Below are positions 1 through 7,378 of a stretch of 7,867 nucleotides of DNA, in pieces. How positions within the stretch are numbered: position 1 is the first letter of the stretch; every line of letters begins with the position of its first letter. Both the position numbers and the translations under genes were made by a program. Origin of the DNA: Saprospiraceae bacterium (GTDB lineage: Bacteria; Bacteroidota; Bacteroidia; Chitinophagales; Saprospiraceae). Location of the stretch: the NCBI GenBank assembly GCA_016714785.1, contig JADKCC010000066.1, positions 1-7,867 on the forward strand, written 5' to 3'. Under the pieces are notes generated by a model that saw only the letters and a program-made list of their open reading frames with translations, was not told the origin of the DNA and did no database searches.

Positions 1-408
1 AGTTATTTTCTAGGACATTATCTTCGATGTTGGCATGGTGAAACATCATAAACACTTGATACCGCCCGGATCATGTAAGGATGCGAGAGCTACAGGATTT
101 GCACCCTGAAAACCACAGGAAGTGACACTATCAGATTTGATGGGAGACGACTTCACTATTTTTGTCGCCATCTATGACCGGGAGTTCAATCCCGATCATC
201 ACTACTTTTTATTGATCACGATGTTGCCTTCTTTGTATTGGCTGTGATATACAAAACAGTATCATAATCTTGGGCGCTCAGTAAAGCAGATCACAATCTG
301 ATTAAATTCTTTATTGGGTCCTACATGCAAAGTACGACTATAAGCTGTTTGAATAATAAAATGCACCATTAGCAACCATATAAAATGTTTCTGTGTATTA
401 ACAGACAT
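1..408 (-). pseudogene. nosD: NosD, N-terminal part, frameshifted and cut by window edge
   Basis: NosD is a periplasmic right-handed beta-helix (CASH-type) protein that works with the NosFY ABC transporter in maturing the copper centres of N2O reductase. The ATG at 408 begins a hydrophobic signal peptide (FIWLLMVHFIIQTAYS), followed by RTLHVGPNKEFNQIV, the usual start of the mature protein. After a frameshift near 265 the reading continues as QYKEGNIVINKKVVMIG and then ELPVIDGD. After further shifts it reads DPGGIKVYD and ends near the edge with a stretch resembling IEDNVLENN. These match the first beta-helix rungs of NosD. The start lies one base after the nosL stop, so the genes are probably co-transcribed. 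At least three frameshifts are visible. The family call is firm; whether the gene is truly dead or mis-sequenced is not settled. Confidence 0.85.
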
Positions 409-409
409 T

Positions 410-828
410 TTAGATTATTTTGATTGATTTATGGTAGCCCAATCTGTTTTTCTGCGTTAGTTTTTGTTTAAATTCAGTCGCTTCTGCTTCGGATTTAAAA
501 GCTGCAATGTTGCCTGACATGGGAGCTTATGAAGGTACCACCTGAAATGTAAAATGCATTTTCAGCGGGTATCAATTGATTATCGTAAGGATAATAATGC
601 CCGTAATGGCTTTCACTTCTTTGGCCCCATTTTCTTGTTTGAATGCTGCCATGCAAGTGATATCATCAAATTTTTATGGCCTTCCTTTGAGTCGTAATGA
701 GTTCTGCTGCAAAATGGCCTTCAGAAATATTCATTTTACAAAAAGCACAGGTATCTTTATGTAAAGTAATGGGTTCAGGTCCATCAGGGCTGCATGCAGT
801 CCAACAAAAAATAAGGTAATATTAATAT
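410..828 (-). pseudogene. nosL: NosL, copper-binding lipoprotein, frameshifted
   Basis: NosL is an outer-facing lipoprotein that binds Cu(I) and delivers copper to NosZ. The diagnostic block CAFCKMNISEGHFAAEL is readable in one frame (CAFCKM codons at 749-732), preceded by CSPDGPEPITLHKDT, where the Cys would be the lipidated residue. Further on, the segments ITCMAAFKQENGAKEV, YYPYDNQLIPAENAFYISGG and MSGNIAAFKSEAEATEF follow the NosL family order up to a TAA at 412-410. Joining these needs at least four frame changes. No ATG is visible at the expected place: the best reading starts at an ATA (828-826), overlapping the stop of the upstream membrane gene, which suggests a mutated or miscalled ATG. 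The total of about 139 codons is normal for NosL lipoproteins. It sits directly before nosD. Confidence 0.87.
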
Positions 829-1412
829 AGCAGCCTTCGCCCCTTTTTTGAAATCTGTCTAAAAATCCGGCTTCGATACGCCGCCACCACTCCTATCAAA
901 ACACCACCAATGAGCAATAACCATCACTCCGATATCTAGGATAGAATATGCCCCAAGAAGTTAAGCAATTGTTTAAAGCCTATTAATGGTGGCTGATATG
1001 CCATACCAGAGCACTGATGGCCGCTGTCGGATCTAGATTGTGCCATATTCATATTCCCATCGCGAAATCATACATCGCCAGCACCGAATAATCGAAACAT
1101 ATTAATGGGATCAATACACTAGTTTTACTTTTTTTGTATGCGAATAGGCCCGCCGGTCGAAAAACCAATAATACAAAATGAAACCGTAAATTCAATAAAC
1201 TCTTCTGCATGAATGGTCTTCATACCTATGTAATGATTCAGCCCATTGACGATATCAACATCCCGCCCATTTTATTGGCATATATGTGTAGTGCTAATCC
1301 TTCAGGATATTGAGGAGCATCTAACTCTATGCGCCAAATAGGAAAAACATGGCTAATAAAATGCATTGCCGTATTATCGCATTATTACTGATGTTTTGAA
1401 AAATGTATTCAT
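822..1412 (-). pseudogene. Four-helix membrane protein of Bacteroidota nos clusters, frameshifted
   Basis: This is a small integral membrane protein of the kind commonly found between nosZ and nosL in Bacteroidota; its function is not established. Reading across frames from the ATG at 1412 gives an N-terminal helix (IIRQCILLAMFFLFGA), then a non-cytoplasmic loop with RIELDAPQYPEGLALHIYA and DIVNGLNHYIGMKTIHAEEF. A second helix (around FCIIGF) and a third (VLIPLICFFIFGALAMYDF) follow. The next loop holds WEYEYGHNLDPTAAI and GMAYQPPLIGFKQLLN. A fourth helix (LLLIGGVLIGVVAAYRSR) leads to a basic tail ending at TAA 824-822. The conserved NGLNHYIGM and YGHNLDP loops could bind metal or face NosZ, but that is inference. 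It occupies the position that NosB holds in epsilonproteobacterial clade II clusters; I cannot say it is homologous. At least five frameshifts are present. Confidence 0.7.
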
Positions 1413-1580
1413 GAAAAGTGAATTATTTAGATTATAAAGATTTTGTAAGAATTACCCTAAGGGTCACAAGCATCTTTTTAGCCAAAATGGAAACAGGGAG
1501 ATTAATCCAACTGTTCCCTTTTATTTGAATTATTAATAAGACTATTGAGTCAGGAGGAGTGGTAGATGGCAGTTTGACCT
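1413..1580. other. Intergenic gap between nosZ and the membrane gene
   Basis: No gene is visible in this gap. It contains an imperfect inverted repeat with 8-base arms (1489-1496 and 1511-1518, GGAAACAG and CTGTTCCC) and a 14-base loop. Read on the nos strand the stem forms with one G-U pair but is followed only by a short T-run, so at most it is a weak attenuator or an mRNA processing stem. A short palindrome, ACCCTAAGGGT, lies at 1453-1463. The gap is longer than the other spacings in this operon. Confidence 0.35.
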
Positions 1581-3498
1581 CTACCGTGGTACGTGCGGTA
1601 CCTTGCTACCAGCAGGAGAAACTCTTACATAACCTTGCATCTCTTGGTGGAGCGCACTACAGAATCTGTGCAAATATCTGGAGCTATACCTACTCTGTCT
1701 GGTACCCATTTCAACGTGGTGGTTTCTGGGATGAGAGTAATTCTGCATTATTGGCACCTTTTACGCCGAATCCATGGGGTACATCCGTCCTGCTCCAGAT
1801 TGGTGACGTGAAAATATACCTCTCACCGAGTCTTACACCATCTATATTGTCGGGTGCAAAGTGTGACCTGATGGCCGCCTCATACAGACGTGGACTATTA
1901 CCTTCTCTTACTACTTTCGCTTCAGACTCACCTTTGGCTGCTCTTGAGTGTTTGTTTTCTCCTATCGGATAGATCTTGAGTTGTCCATTATTTCTGATCA
2001 GATCAGCTGGTGCGGATTGTTGCATAATGGGCTCGCCTATCGTGGGATAGTCAGGATCATCTGCATTTTCGCCACTGATATCAAATAATTGAGCGCTTTG
2101 TGCCGGGTTTCTGGACCTGTAGGTAGATATCTGTCTTTAGTGATTTTATTGTAAGCTACTAAATATTTTGGAGATGGTTTTCTTGTGTTTCCACCTGGGA
2201 TACTTAGGTGACCTACAGAATAAAACGTAGGTACTCTATCTACCACAGTAAGATCTTTGATATTCCATTTTACGATATCAGATGACAAAAAACGAAGTGT
2301 ACGCAAAATTTTACCATCAAATTCAGTATGCAATGGTCCTAAACCTGGTTTTTACTTCACCAATAAAGCGCTTCTTCATATTTACGATAGGAATTCCTTC
2401 GTATTCTCCATCATAAGCTTTATTGGCTATGGCTTTGTAACTTGTCAAAACTGAATACAAGTATAACGATACAAAATTACCACTCCTACGATGTACTCAC
2501 CGTAGGGTCTACATCAAAACCATGAGGGAGACTGGGGAAGGTATCAACAGATATCTTTTAGTACAGACATCAGTAAAGGTCACTTCATTTTTATAGTAGA
2601 TGTACCTGTATGTATGCTTCATCCCATACATTGTGCGAATATTTCACTTTTTGTTTTACACCTTTACCTGCCTTTAGATATTCTTCCGCTTTTTTCCAAT
2701 TGACAGCCATGATGGAAATCTTTATCTTTTGAGAAGCGTTTACCTAATAGTGTATTGGCTTGTTCTGTATTATAACAAAGAAGAAAAACCAACCATGAGA
2801 TTTATCTCTCCACAACGTGCAAGGTCAAAGTTTACACACCAGAGTTTTAAGTTGGAAAGCTATATCCATCTTACCTGATTCCTTATCCACACTGACAAAT
2901 GATATGTGACCCTTTAAAATTCTTTTTTGTAGGTATCGATAGGCTCTCTCCTTCTGAGTAATCAAAGGGCACACTAAATCTAGTACCCGCCACTATGTAT
3001 TCAGAATTTTCTGTACACCGAAAGGTGAACTATGGTTACCTGCACTATTAGGCAACTCTATGATCTCGGCAGTTTTGAATGGTTTAAGATCTATTCTTGA
3101 TAGTCTCGGTGTGTTATTGGCATTGCCAAATACCCATTTTCCATTGATCTCACCTGCTGTTTGTGATAACTCTACGTGATGAAGATCATCCCAAGGTACA
3201 AATCCATGTGATGTATTGAGCATGGGTTTGGTCCCTTCGATGAATCCCAGCCTTTGAGGTCCACAGAGAAACTGGAATTACTCTGGAATAGTCTTCCACT
3301 CGGAAGACCATAAACAGACATTTGACCGCTGAAACCGCCACTGACAAAGTTGTAATATTCATCAAACTGACCTGGTGCGACAAATGCTTTGATACTTGAG
3401 TCACCTTTCACAGTGGTCCCAGCATTTTTTGGTCGGCATGATATAACAAACATCAATACTCCAAATAAATAAGAATGTAAATATTTGTTTGGTTTCAT
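1581..3498 (-). pseudogene. nosZ: Nitrous oxide reductase NosZ, clade II type, heavily frameshifted
   Basis: NosZ reduces N2O to N2 in the periplasm using a catalytic CuZ centre in a seven-bladed propeller and a CuA centre in a C-terminal cupredoxin domain. The ATG at 3498 begins a lipoprotein-type signal (lipobox VISC, Cys21), consistent with the Sec-exported clade II form rather than the Tat-exported clade I form. Readable propeller blocks in order include QFDEYYNFVSGGFSGQ, GFVPWDDLHHVELS (paired His codons 3182-3177), GNHSSPF, GPLHTEFDGK and VGHLSIPGGNTRKPSPKY. The CuA domain shows AIRSHFAPDN, DVPHGFGVKGANNAEL and a C-terminal Cys (1672-1670) followed by CSALHQEM (1661-1638), which carry the Cys, Cys, His and Met ligands. 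The stop is TAG at 1583-1581. Total length is about 639 codons, normal for the family. I count at least ten frame changes, some in homopolymers. GEPHYAQ, usual before the CuA domain, is distorted to GEPIMQQ by a shift. The family call is very secure. Confidence 0.93.
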
Positions 3499-3521
3499 TT
3501 ACTTTATTTAATAGGGTTGAT

Positions 3522-4002
3522 TTATTTGATACCGTCCTTTTTGCATAAAATTCCAAGAGGTTTCTAGCTTCTTCATCCGCGACTTTGATTGGCATTCACA
3601 AGACAAAGTTCTAGCTGAGCCTGTAATGCTGGATCTTTGTCAATCATTGGGTCGGGATTAGTAATGAAATTTGATTGAGTGACCTGTTTCTTCTTTCAGT
3701 GACACCTTTCCAAACCTGGACCACCTAATCTTTCTTCTGATAGTTTGTGACAAGATGTACATTTGACACCAGCAGCTTTTTTCACCTGCATCTGCAAATG
3801 ATGGTTTAGTAGCATCAATTTTTAAGTTATCAGATTAAATTTGCCTTCGCCACTAAGGATCACTAACTAGTGGCATCAACAGGGTATCCCTGCAGGAGAA
3901 GTTGGCGTTTCACTGGTTAGGTCTGTTTTCTGATTTCCACCGCCACATGCTATGAAAAAAACTAAAGGTTACAAATAGCAAAAGAATTTTAATGTTTCGC
4001 AT
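3522..4002 (-). pseudogene. Monoheme c-type cytochrome lipoprotein of the nos operon, frameshifted
   Basis: This is a small class I cytochrome c, the likely electron donor to NosZ. The ATG at 4002 starts a lipoprotein signal, MRNIKILLLFVTF, and after one frameshift in a T7 run a lipobox Cys in FFIACGGGN. A flexible Thr/Pro/Ser linker follows. The heme site CTSCH is intact at 3761-3747 in AAGVKCTSCHKLSEERLGG. Downstream, WKGVTERR, FITNPDP, DKDPALQAQLEL and MPIKVADEEARNLLEFYAK match the usual family order. The Met codon at 3595-3593 is the likely sixth heme ligand. The natural ending is DGIK with TAA at 3524-3522, reached after a one-base change in an A-run. Length is about 160 codons. It precedes nosZ by 23 bp, the same order seen in other Bacteroidota nos clusters. 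At least four frameshifts are present. Confidence 0.87.
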
Positions 4003-4024
4003 ATTTTATGATTTTATTGTGGCA

Positions 4025-4032
4025 CAAAGGTC
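4025..4032 (-). promoter_or_regulatory. Possible -7 box (GACCTTTG) of the nos operon
   Basis: On the minus strand GACCTTTG differs by one base from the Bacteroidota -7 consensus TAnnTTTG. It would place the transcript start near 4020, about 18 bases before the cytochrome ATG. The spacing to the palindrome at 4051-4070 supports this reading, but one consensus base is missing. Confidence 0.4.
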
Positions 4033-4050
4033 AGATGCTTAGATTATTAA

Positions 4051-4070
4051 TTTATGACTGCAATCACAAA
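4051..4070 (-). promoter_or_regulatory. CRP/FNR-family operator-like palindrome upstream of nos operon
   Basis: On the minus strand the site reads TTTGTGA-N6-TCATAAA, arms matching at six of seven positions. This is the geometry of CRP, HcpR and DNR-type sites (TGTGA-N6-TCACA). The centre at 4060.5 lies about 41 bp upstream of the start inferred from the -7 box, the usual place for class II activation. Which regulator binds cannot be told from the sequence. Confidence 0.5.
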
Positions 4071-4214
4071 TGTATTTTTAATCTAGGTTATATCATTTGA
4101 TGGTTCATTGTTTATCCAATATTTCTATAGGTCAGAACTTATCTAAGATCACCTAGCTTTTACTGCTTATGTTTAGTTTTATCATTGTTGCTACACTATC
4201 AATTCAACAGCAAC

Positions 4215-4327
4215 CGACGTGTCATTAAGGCTTCATGACTGATCGTTAAGAGATAACGTCGTGACCTTAAGGCTTCATGACTACTCGTGAAGATATAACG
4301 TCGTGTCATTAAGGCTTCGTGACTATT
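4215..4327. repeat. Three 42-bp tandem repeats
   Basis: Units begin at 4215, 4257 and 4299; the first two are full 42-mers and the third is partial. Each carries CGNCGTG then TTAAGGCTTC and (A/G)TGACT. Internal inverted repeats are visible: GTCAT with ATGAC in unit 1 (GTGAC with a wobble in unit 3) and CGTTA with TAACG at 4244-4258. The block lies about 210 bp upstream of the cytochrome start and directly next to the structured repeat island on its right. No coding potential is seen. The remainder, 4071-4214, shows nothing recognisable. Confidence 0.8.
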
Positions 4328-4381
4328 AATATATATGTCAGGGCTAGGACCCTCCTATTGCATCTATTTTTGTTTTCTACA

Positions 4382-4407
4382 AGATGTCAGAGCTACGCTC
4401 CTTTTTC
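4382..4407 (+). terminator. TAC-loop hairpin followed by T-run
   Basis: AGATGTCA is followed by GAGC-TAC-GCTC and then CCTTTTT. The stem is only four pairs, so termination would be weak. It is one of seven copies in the window, and its second pair is A-T where the others have G-C, a compensatory change. Confidence 0.4.
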
Positions 4408-4592
4408 AACCGTTCGTCGTAGCATCCATGCTACGATGTAGTATATTCAGGCATCCCTGCCTGATTAAATAAAAACCTAACAGTTTACCTAGCATTTCCA
4501 AACTTTAGGCACATTTCAACTAACATGGCCATACTTGAACATCCAAGATGTCAGGGCTACGCCCCTTATTATTCTCCATTATCTCTTTTACA

Positions 4593-4617
4593 AAGATGTC
4601 AGAGTTACACTCCTTTT
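4593..4617 (+). terminator. TAC-loop hairpin, covarying copy
   Basis: The stem reads GAGT-TAC-ACTC and is followed by CCTTTTC. Both the second and fourth pairs differ from the commonest copy (GGGC-TAC-GCCC) and both partners changed together. It lies just past the araC stop, but its T-run is on the opposite strand to araC. Confidence 0.4.
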
Positions 4618-4660
4618 CTAAGGGCTTCAAAATATTCCAATTTTTATAGAGAAGTTATAT

Positions 4661-5545
4661 TTAATCTATCTTTCTATATTCACTAGGCACCTGACTTGCT
4701 TTAAGTTTGAATAATTTTGTAAAATGTTGTGGATATTTAAAGCCTAATTCATATGCAATTTCACTTATGGATTTATTACTTGTGGAGAGTCTGTGTTTTG
4801 CAATGTCAATTATTTTTTGTTGAATATAGTCTTGAGCAGATCGACCAGATTCTTTTTTGATTAGGTCACCAAAATAATTGGGTGATAGTGGAATTTATCT
4901 GTAATAACACAGATGGAAGTCCTATTCTTGTGGTTGATTTGACTCAAAATACGATACAAAACCAGATCTAGTTGATTTACATTTGTATTTATCAGTTCTC
5001 GCGTTATAAACTGTCTGGGTGAAACCTACTTAAATAATTTAGTAACAACTCTATATTACTACAAATCAATGTTTTAGTATGGATATCAAAAGTACTATTT
5101 AATTCATATTTAATCTTCTTGAAACAATTTAAAATCAATTTGACCTCTTGTTTTGAAAGATGTAAGGCTTCATGGATATGATAACCAAAAAAATGATATA
5201 AGTCATTGATTTCCAAGTGATGTGCCGCTGATAAAATCAGGGTGGAAAGCTAAAGCCCATCCATTTGGTTGTATTATAGTATCTTCAGAAGTTTCAAATC
5301 CGAATGTTTGTCCCGGTGCAATAAAAATGAGAGATTCTGCTTGATAGTCATATTTACTGCGTCCATATACAAATCCTCACATTTAATGTCTTTTAAAAAA
5401 TGATATATAGTTCTGAAAATGTTTTTTCCAGTTTTAATATTTTAGATTTAGATTGATCCAAAACGCTTACCAAAGGATGTAATGTCTCTTGCCCTCTTTC
5501 ATGATTGAATTGAGAAATGGTTTCCATCTTTTTTATTTCACTCAT
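4661..5545 (-). pseudogene. AraC-family transcriptional regulator, frameshifted
   Basis: The C-terminal 77 codons (about 4891-4661) are in one open frame and form the second half of an AraC DNA-binding domain. They run from SPNYFGDLIKKESGRSAQ through YIQQKIIDIAKHRLS, then SISEIAYELGFKYPQHFTK, the second helix-turn-helix and family signature, ending EYRKID. The N-terminal half begins at the ATG at 5545 (MSEIKKMETISQFNHERGQ). It has a cupin-like sensing region with LIFIAPGQTFGFETSED and NGWALAFHPDFISG, then FFGYHIHEALHLSKQEV, a common linker region in this subgroup. Total length of about 295 codons is normal. At least four frame changes lie between about 5450 and 4890. It is divergent from the hydrolase/ABM operon, its likely target; the effector is unknown. 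Confidence 0.88.
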
Positions 5546-5567
5546 AATGGTCTAAAAACTTTTGCTA

Positions 5568-5575
5568 CAAAGTTA
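5568..5575 (-). promoter_or_regulatory. Bacteroidota-type -7 box (TAACTTTG) for araC
   Basis: TAACTTTG on the minus strand matches TAnnTTTG exactly and lies 22 bp before the araC ATG. A TTTA occurs 21 bp further upstream, a poor match to the -33 TTTG. The box sits in the 156-bp divergent region. Confidence 0.45.
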
Positions 5576-5591
5576 CAGAACCAATCCATCA

Positions 5592-5614
5592 TTTCTTAAA
5601 CTATTTTCTTAAAC
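5592..5614. promoter_or_regulatory. Direct repeat in the divergent araC/hydrolase promoter region
   Basis: TTTCTTAAAC occurs twice, at 5592-5601 and 5605-5614, a 13-bp period. AraC proteins usually bind direct repeats, so these may be half-sites of an operator. A perfect 12-bp AT palindrome (ATATAATTATAT) follows at 5623-5634. No clear plus-strand -7 box was found. Confidence 0.35.
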
Positions 5615-5701
5615 CGTTATTTATATAATTATATCAGTAATTTGTAAAAGAAACGCTAATAAAGGATGAAATTTGCTTAATCTTTAATTAAATATAGGAT
5701 T

Positions 5702-6583
5702 ATGTCCAGATTATTGACTCTCCTTTTTGTTGCTTTGATTGGCTTGACAAATTTATTTAGTCAATCAGATAGTATTCAGGTAATTAAAAGTATCAAGTCA
5801 AGCCAAAAAGTGTTAATCCCCTTTTGGTAAAGAAGCATTTTATAAGATGAAAAACGACTATCAGGTGGCTGGGTAATGTGTGATTTAATAAATAGCAGAG
5901 TACAAGAGTCATGATAGACCCAATGTTAAAAGAGTTTGATATGCCTGTATTATTTTGACGCACCTGTGGCAACTTCAGATATTCCTGAGTTAGATGCAGT
6001 AATAATCACACATAGCGACAATGACCATTACAGTATTCCCACTTGCAAAGACTTATCAAAAGTAACCAAAGCGTTTCACAGTACCATTTATGTAGATTCA
6101 TTGATGCAAAATGAAGGCTGGAACTCTTTTGGCCATGCCATACATGATGAGTTTATGATTAGAGATATGAAGATAAAGGTGACACCAGCAGATCACCAAT
6201 GGCAAAATGCTTATCCAGGATTTACAAACGTTTTTTAGAAAGAAGATTGTGCTGGATTTTTTATAACCACTGTCGATGGCACTATATGGGCTACAGGAGA
6301 TTCTAAACTAATGCCCGAACATTTTGACCTTACTGATCCGGATGTAATCTTATTTGATATCGCGGATAGTGAATGGCATTTCACCATAAAAGGAGCTTTA
6401 CAACTTGCAGAAAGATATCCAGATGCCTTATTGATTTGCTCTCATTGGGGTACGGTAGATGCTCCAGATTTTACACCGTTTAACGGCGATCCAGAAATTA
6501 TAAAAGCCCAAATTAAAAATCCAGAAAGATTAATCGTATTAATACCTGGTGAACCATTTATCCTTAGTAAATCAAAAAAATAA
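5702..6583 (+). pseudogene. Secreted metallo-beta-lactamase-fold hydrolase (UlaG-like), broken
   Basis: This is a zinc-dependent MBL-fold hydrolase of the UlaG-like superfamily, exported by an N-terminal signal peptide (MSRLLTLLFVALIGLTNLFS, ATG 5702). After frame changes between about 5820 and 5960 the segments TIRWLGN and VMIDPMLKEFDMPV can be read, the typical first strands of the fold. From about 5960 the frame is stable: AVIITHSDNDHY contains the metal motif HxDxDH (6011-6028). VTPADHQW gives a further His, ATGDS the bridging Asp, and LICSHWGTVDAP the last metal His. An in-frame TAG at 6236-6238 interrupts NVF*KEDC with the same frame on both sides, so it is a substitution-type lesion, not an indel. 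The substrate cannot be inferred. The stop is seven bases before the ABM gene. Confidence 0.85.
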
Positions 6584-6590
6584 ATTTACG

Positions 6591-7010
6591 ATGAATCTTA
6601 TTAAAACAGTTATTTGGGCAAATTTAATGGGATTATTGTTGGTTTCTTGCACACCAAAATTATCACCACCTTCCCTTGACCAAGAAAAAATGATGGTAAG
6701 AATTTCAGAAATAGAAATTGATTCAAATTATTTGGATGACTACAATAAAATTTTAATGGAAGAAGCGGCAGCATCTGTACAATTGGAAGCTGGTGTCATT
6801 GCCATTTTTCCAATGTATCAAGTGGATGATCCAACGCAAGTTAGAATTTTGGAAATTTATAAAAATGACGCTTCGTATAAGTCACATTTACAAACGCCCC
6901 ATTTTAAACATTATAAAACGAGTACTTTACACATGGTAAAATCGTTGAAATTAATCGATATGAAGTCATTAGACAGTGCCTCTATGATGTTAATTTTTGA
7001 GAAAAAATAA
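6591..7010 (+). CDS. ABM-domain lipoprotein (putative quinol monooxygenase family)
   Basis: This 139-residue protein is the only clearly intact gene in the window. It has a lipoprotein signal (ANLMGLLLVSC, lipobox VSC), then a short Pro-rich linker. Next comes one antibiotic-biosynthesis-monooxygenase (ABM) ferredoxin-like domain: MVRISEIEIDSNYLDDY, EEAAASVQLEAGVIAIFP, RILEIYKNDASYKSHLQT and PHFKHYKTSTLHMVKSL. The E-x-Y-x(3)-A-x(2)-H pattern and the later His are typical of the family, whose members are often small cofactor-free monooxygenases or heme/quinone-related proteins; the substrate here is unknown. I chose ATG 6591 over a GTG at 6549 because it gives a clean signal peptide and does not overlap the hydrolase. 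The 7-bp spacing suggests co-transcription with the hydrolase. Confidence 0.88.
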   Translation: MNLIKTVIWANLMGLLLVSCTPKLSPPSLDQEKMMVRISEIEIDSNYLDDYNKILMEEAAASVQLEAGVIAIFPMYQVDDPTQVRILEIYKNDASYKSHLQTPHFKHYKTSTLHMVKSLKLIDMKSLDSASMMLIFEKK

Positions 7011-7045
7011 AAAATTGATTCGGGTTTGGGATAAACTAATCATAG

Positions 7046-7352
7046 CCTACCTGTTAACTAGAGTTTGCAATTTTAGGCATATTCCTAATAATATATCTAT
7101 ACATGAACATCCAAGATGTCAGGGCTACGCCCCTTTTTCTTAGGGCATCAAAGAATCTCGATTTGTGGAGAGACTTAATCCTTTATTTTAACAACCGTTC
7201 GTTGTAGCTTCCATACTACGATGCAGTATATTCAGGCAACACTGCCTGATTAAATAAAAACTTAACAGTTTACTTAGTATTGCCATCTTTGGGTACATTT
7301 CAAATAATATATCCATATATGAACATTCAAGATGTCAGGGCTACGCCCCTCT
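7046..7352 (+). repeat. Right structured-repeat island: truncated copy followed by nearly complete copy
   Basis: The first part (7046-7138) is a 5'-truncated copy that starts at CCTGTTAACTAG. It shares a 32-bp identical block with the left island (7104-7135 equals 4536-4567). Positions 7138-7175 match the stretch after the last left-island TAC hairpin. A nearly complete copy follows: CAACCGTTCG (from 7191), a degenerate first hairpin with a 6-bp stem (7202-7221), the second hairpin with arms TCAGGCA/TGCCTGA (7232-7249), ATTAAATAAAAAC, and TGAACATTCAAGATGTCAG leading to a TAC hairpin (7338-7348). Positions 7011-7045 between the ABM stop and this island show nothing recognisable. Confidence 0.8.
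7113..7138 (+). terminator. TAC-loop hairpin with T-run downstream of ABM gene
   Basis: GGGC-TAC-GCCC is followed by CTTTTT. It is the first hairpin with a T-run after the ABM stop, about 110 bases downstream, and may end the hydrolase/ABM transcript. The stem is short, so efficiency is doubtful. Confidence 0.4.
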
Positions 7353-7378
7353 TATTGTGTCTATTTTCTATTTTTATA

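Larger units (their letters stand above)
4336..4653 (+). repeat. Left structured-repeat island (one long element copy plus extra TAC hairpins)
   Basis: This gene-free stretch holds one nearly complete copy of a composite repeat also found at 7046-7514. In order there are TAC-loop hairpins at about 4341-4352 (degenerate) and 4391-4401, then the shared CCGTTCG block. A hairpin with 9-bp arms TCGTAGCAT/ATGCTACGA follows at 4417-4436, and a second with arms TCAGGCA/TGCCTGA at 4447-4464. After ATTAAATAAAAAC and a less conserved 70-bp stretch comes TGAACATCCAAGATGTCAG leading into another TAC hairpin (4554-4564). A final TAC hairpin (4602-4612) is followed by CTAAGGGCTTCAAA, matching 7138-7151. The unit is symmetric enough to work as RNA or DNA structure. 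It resembles REP/BIME-type elements, but no transposase is present here. Confidence 0.8.

Noticed and set aside
576..764. Plus-strand open frame of 62 codons
   Set aside because: It is antisense to the conserved CAFCKM region of nosL and resembles no family.
1489..1518. Rho-independent terminator after nosZ
   Set aside because: The stem is imperfect, the loop is 14 bases and there is no proper T-run on the nos strand.
1559..1972. Plus-strand open frame of 137 codons
   Set aside because: It lies antisense to the CuA domain of nosZ, whose ligands and stop codon are clearly readable on the minus strand.
6549..6590. Upstream GTG start for the ABM gene
   Set aside because: It would overlap the hydrolase and put polar residues before the signal peptide; ATG 6591 gives a normal lipoprotein signal.
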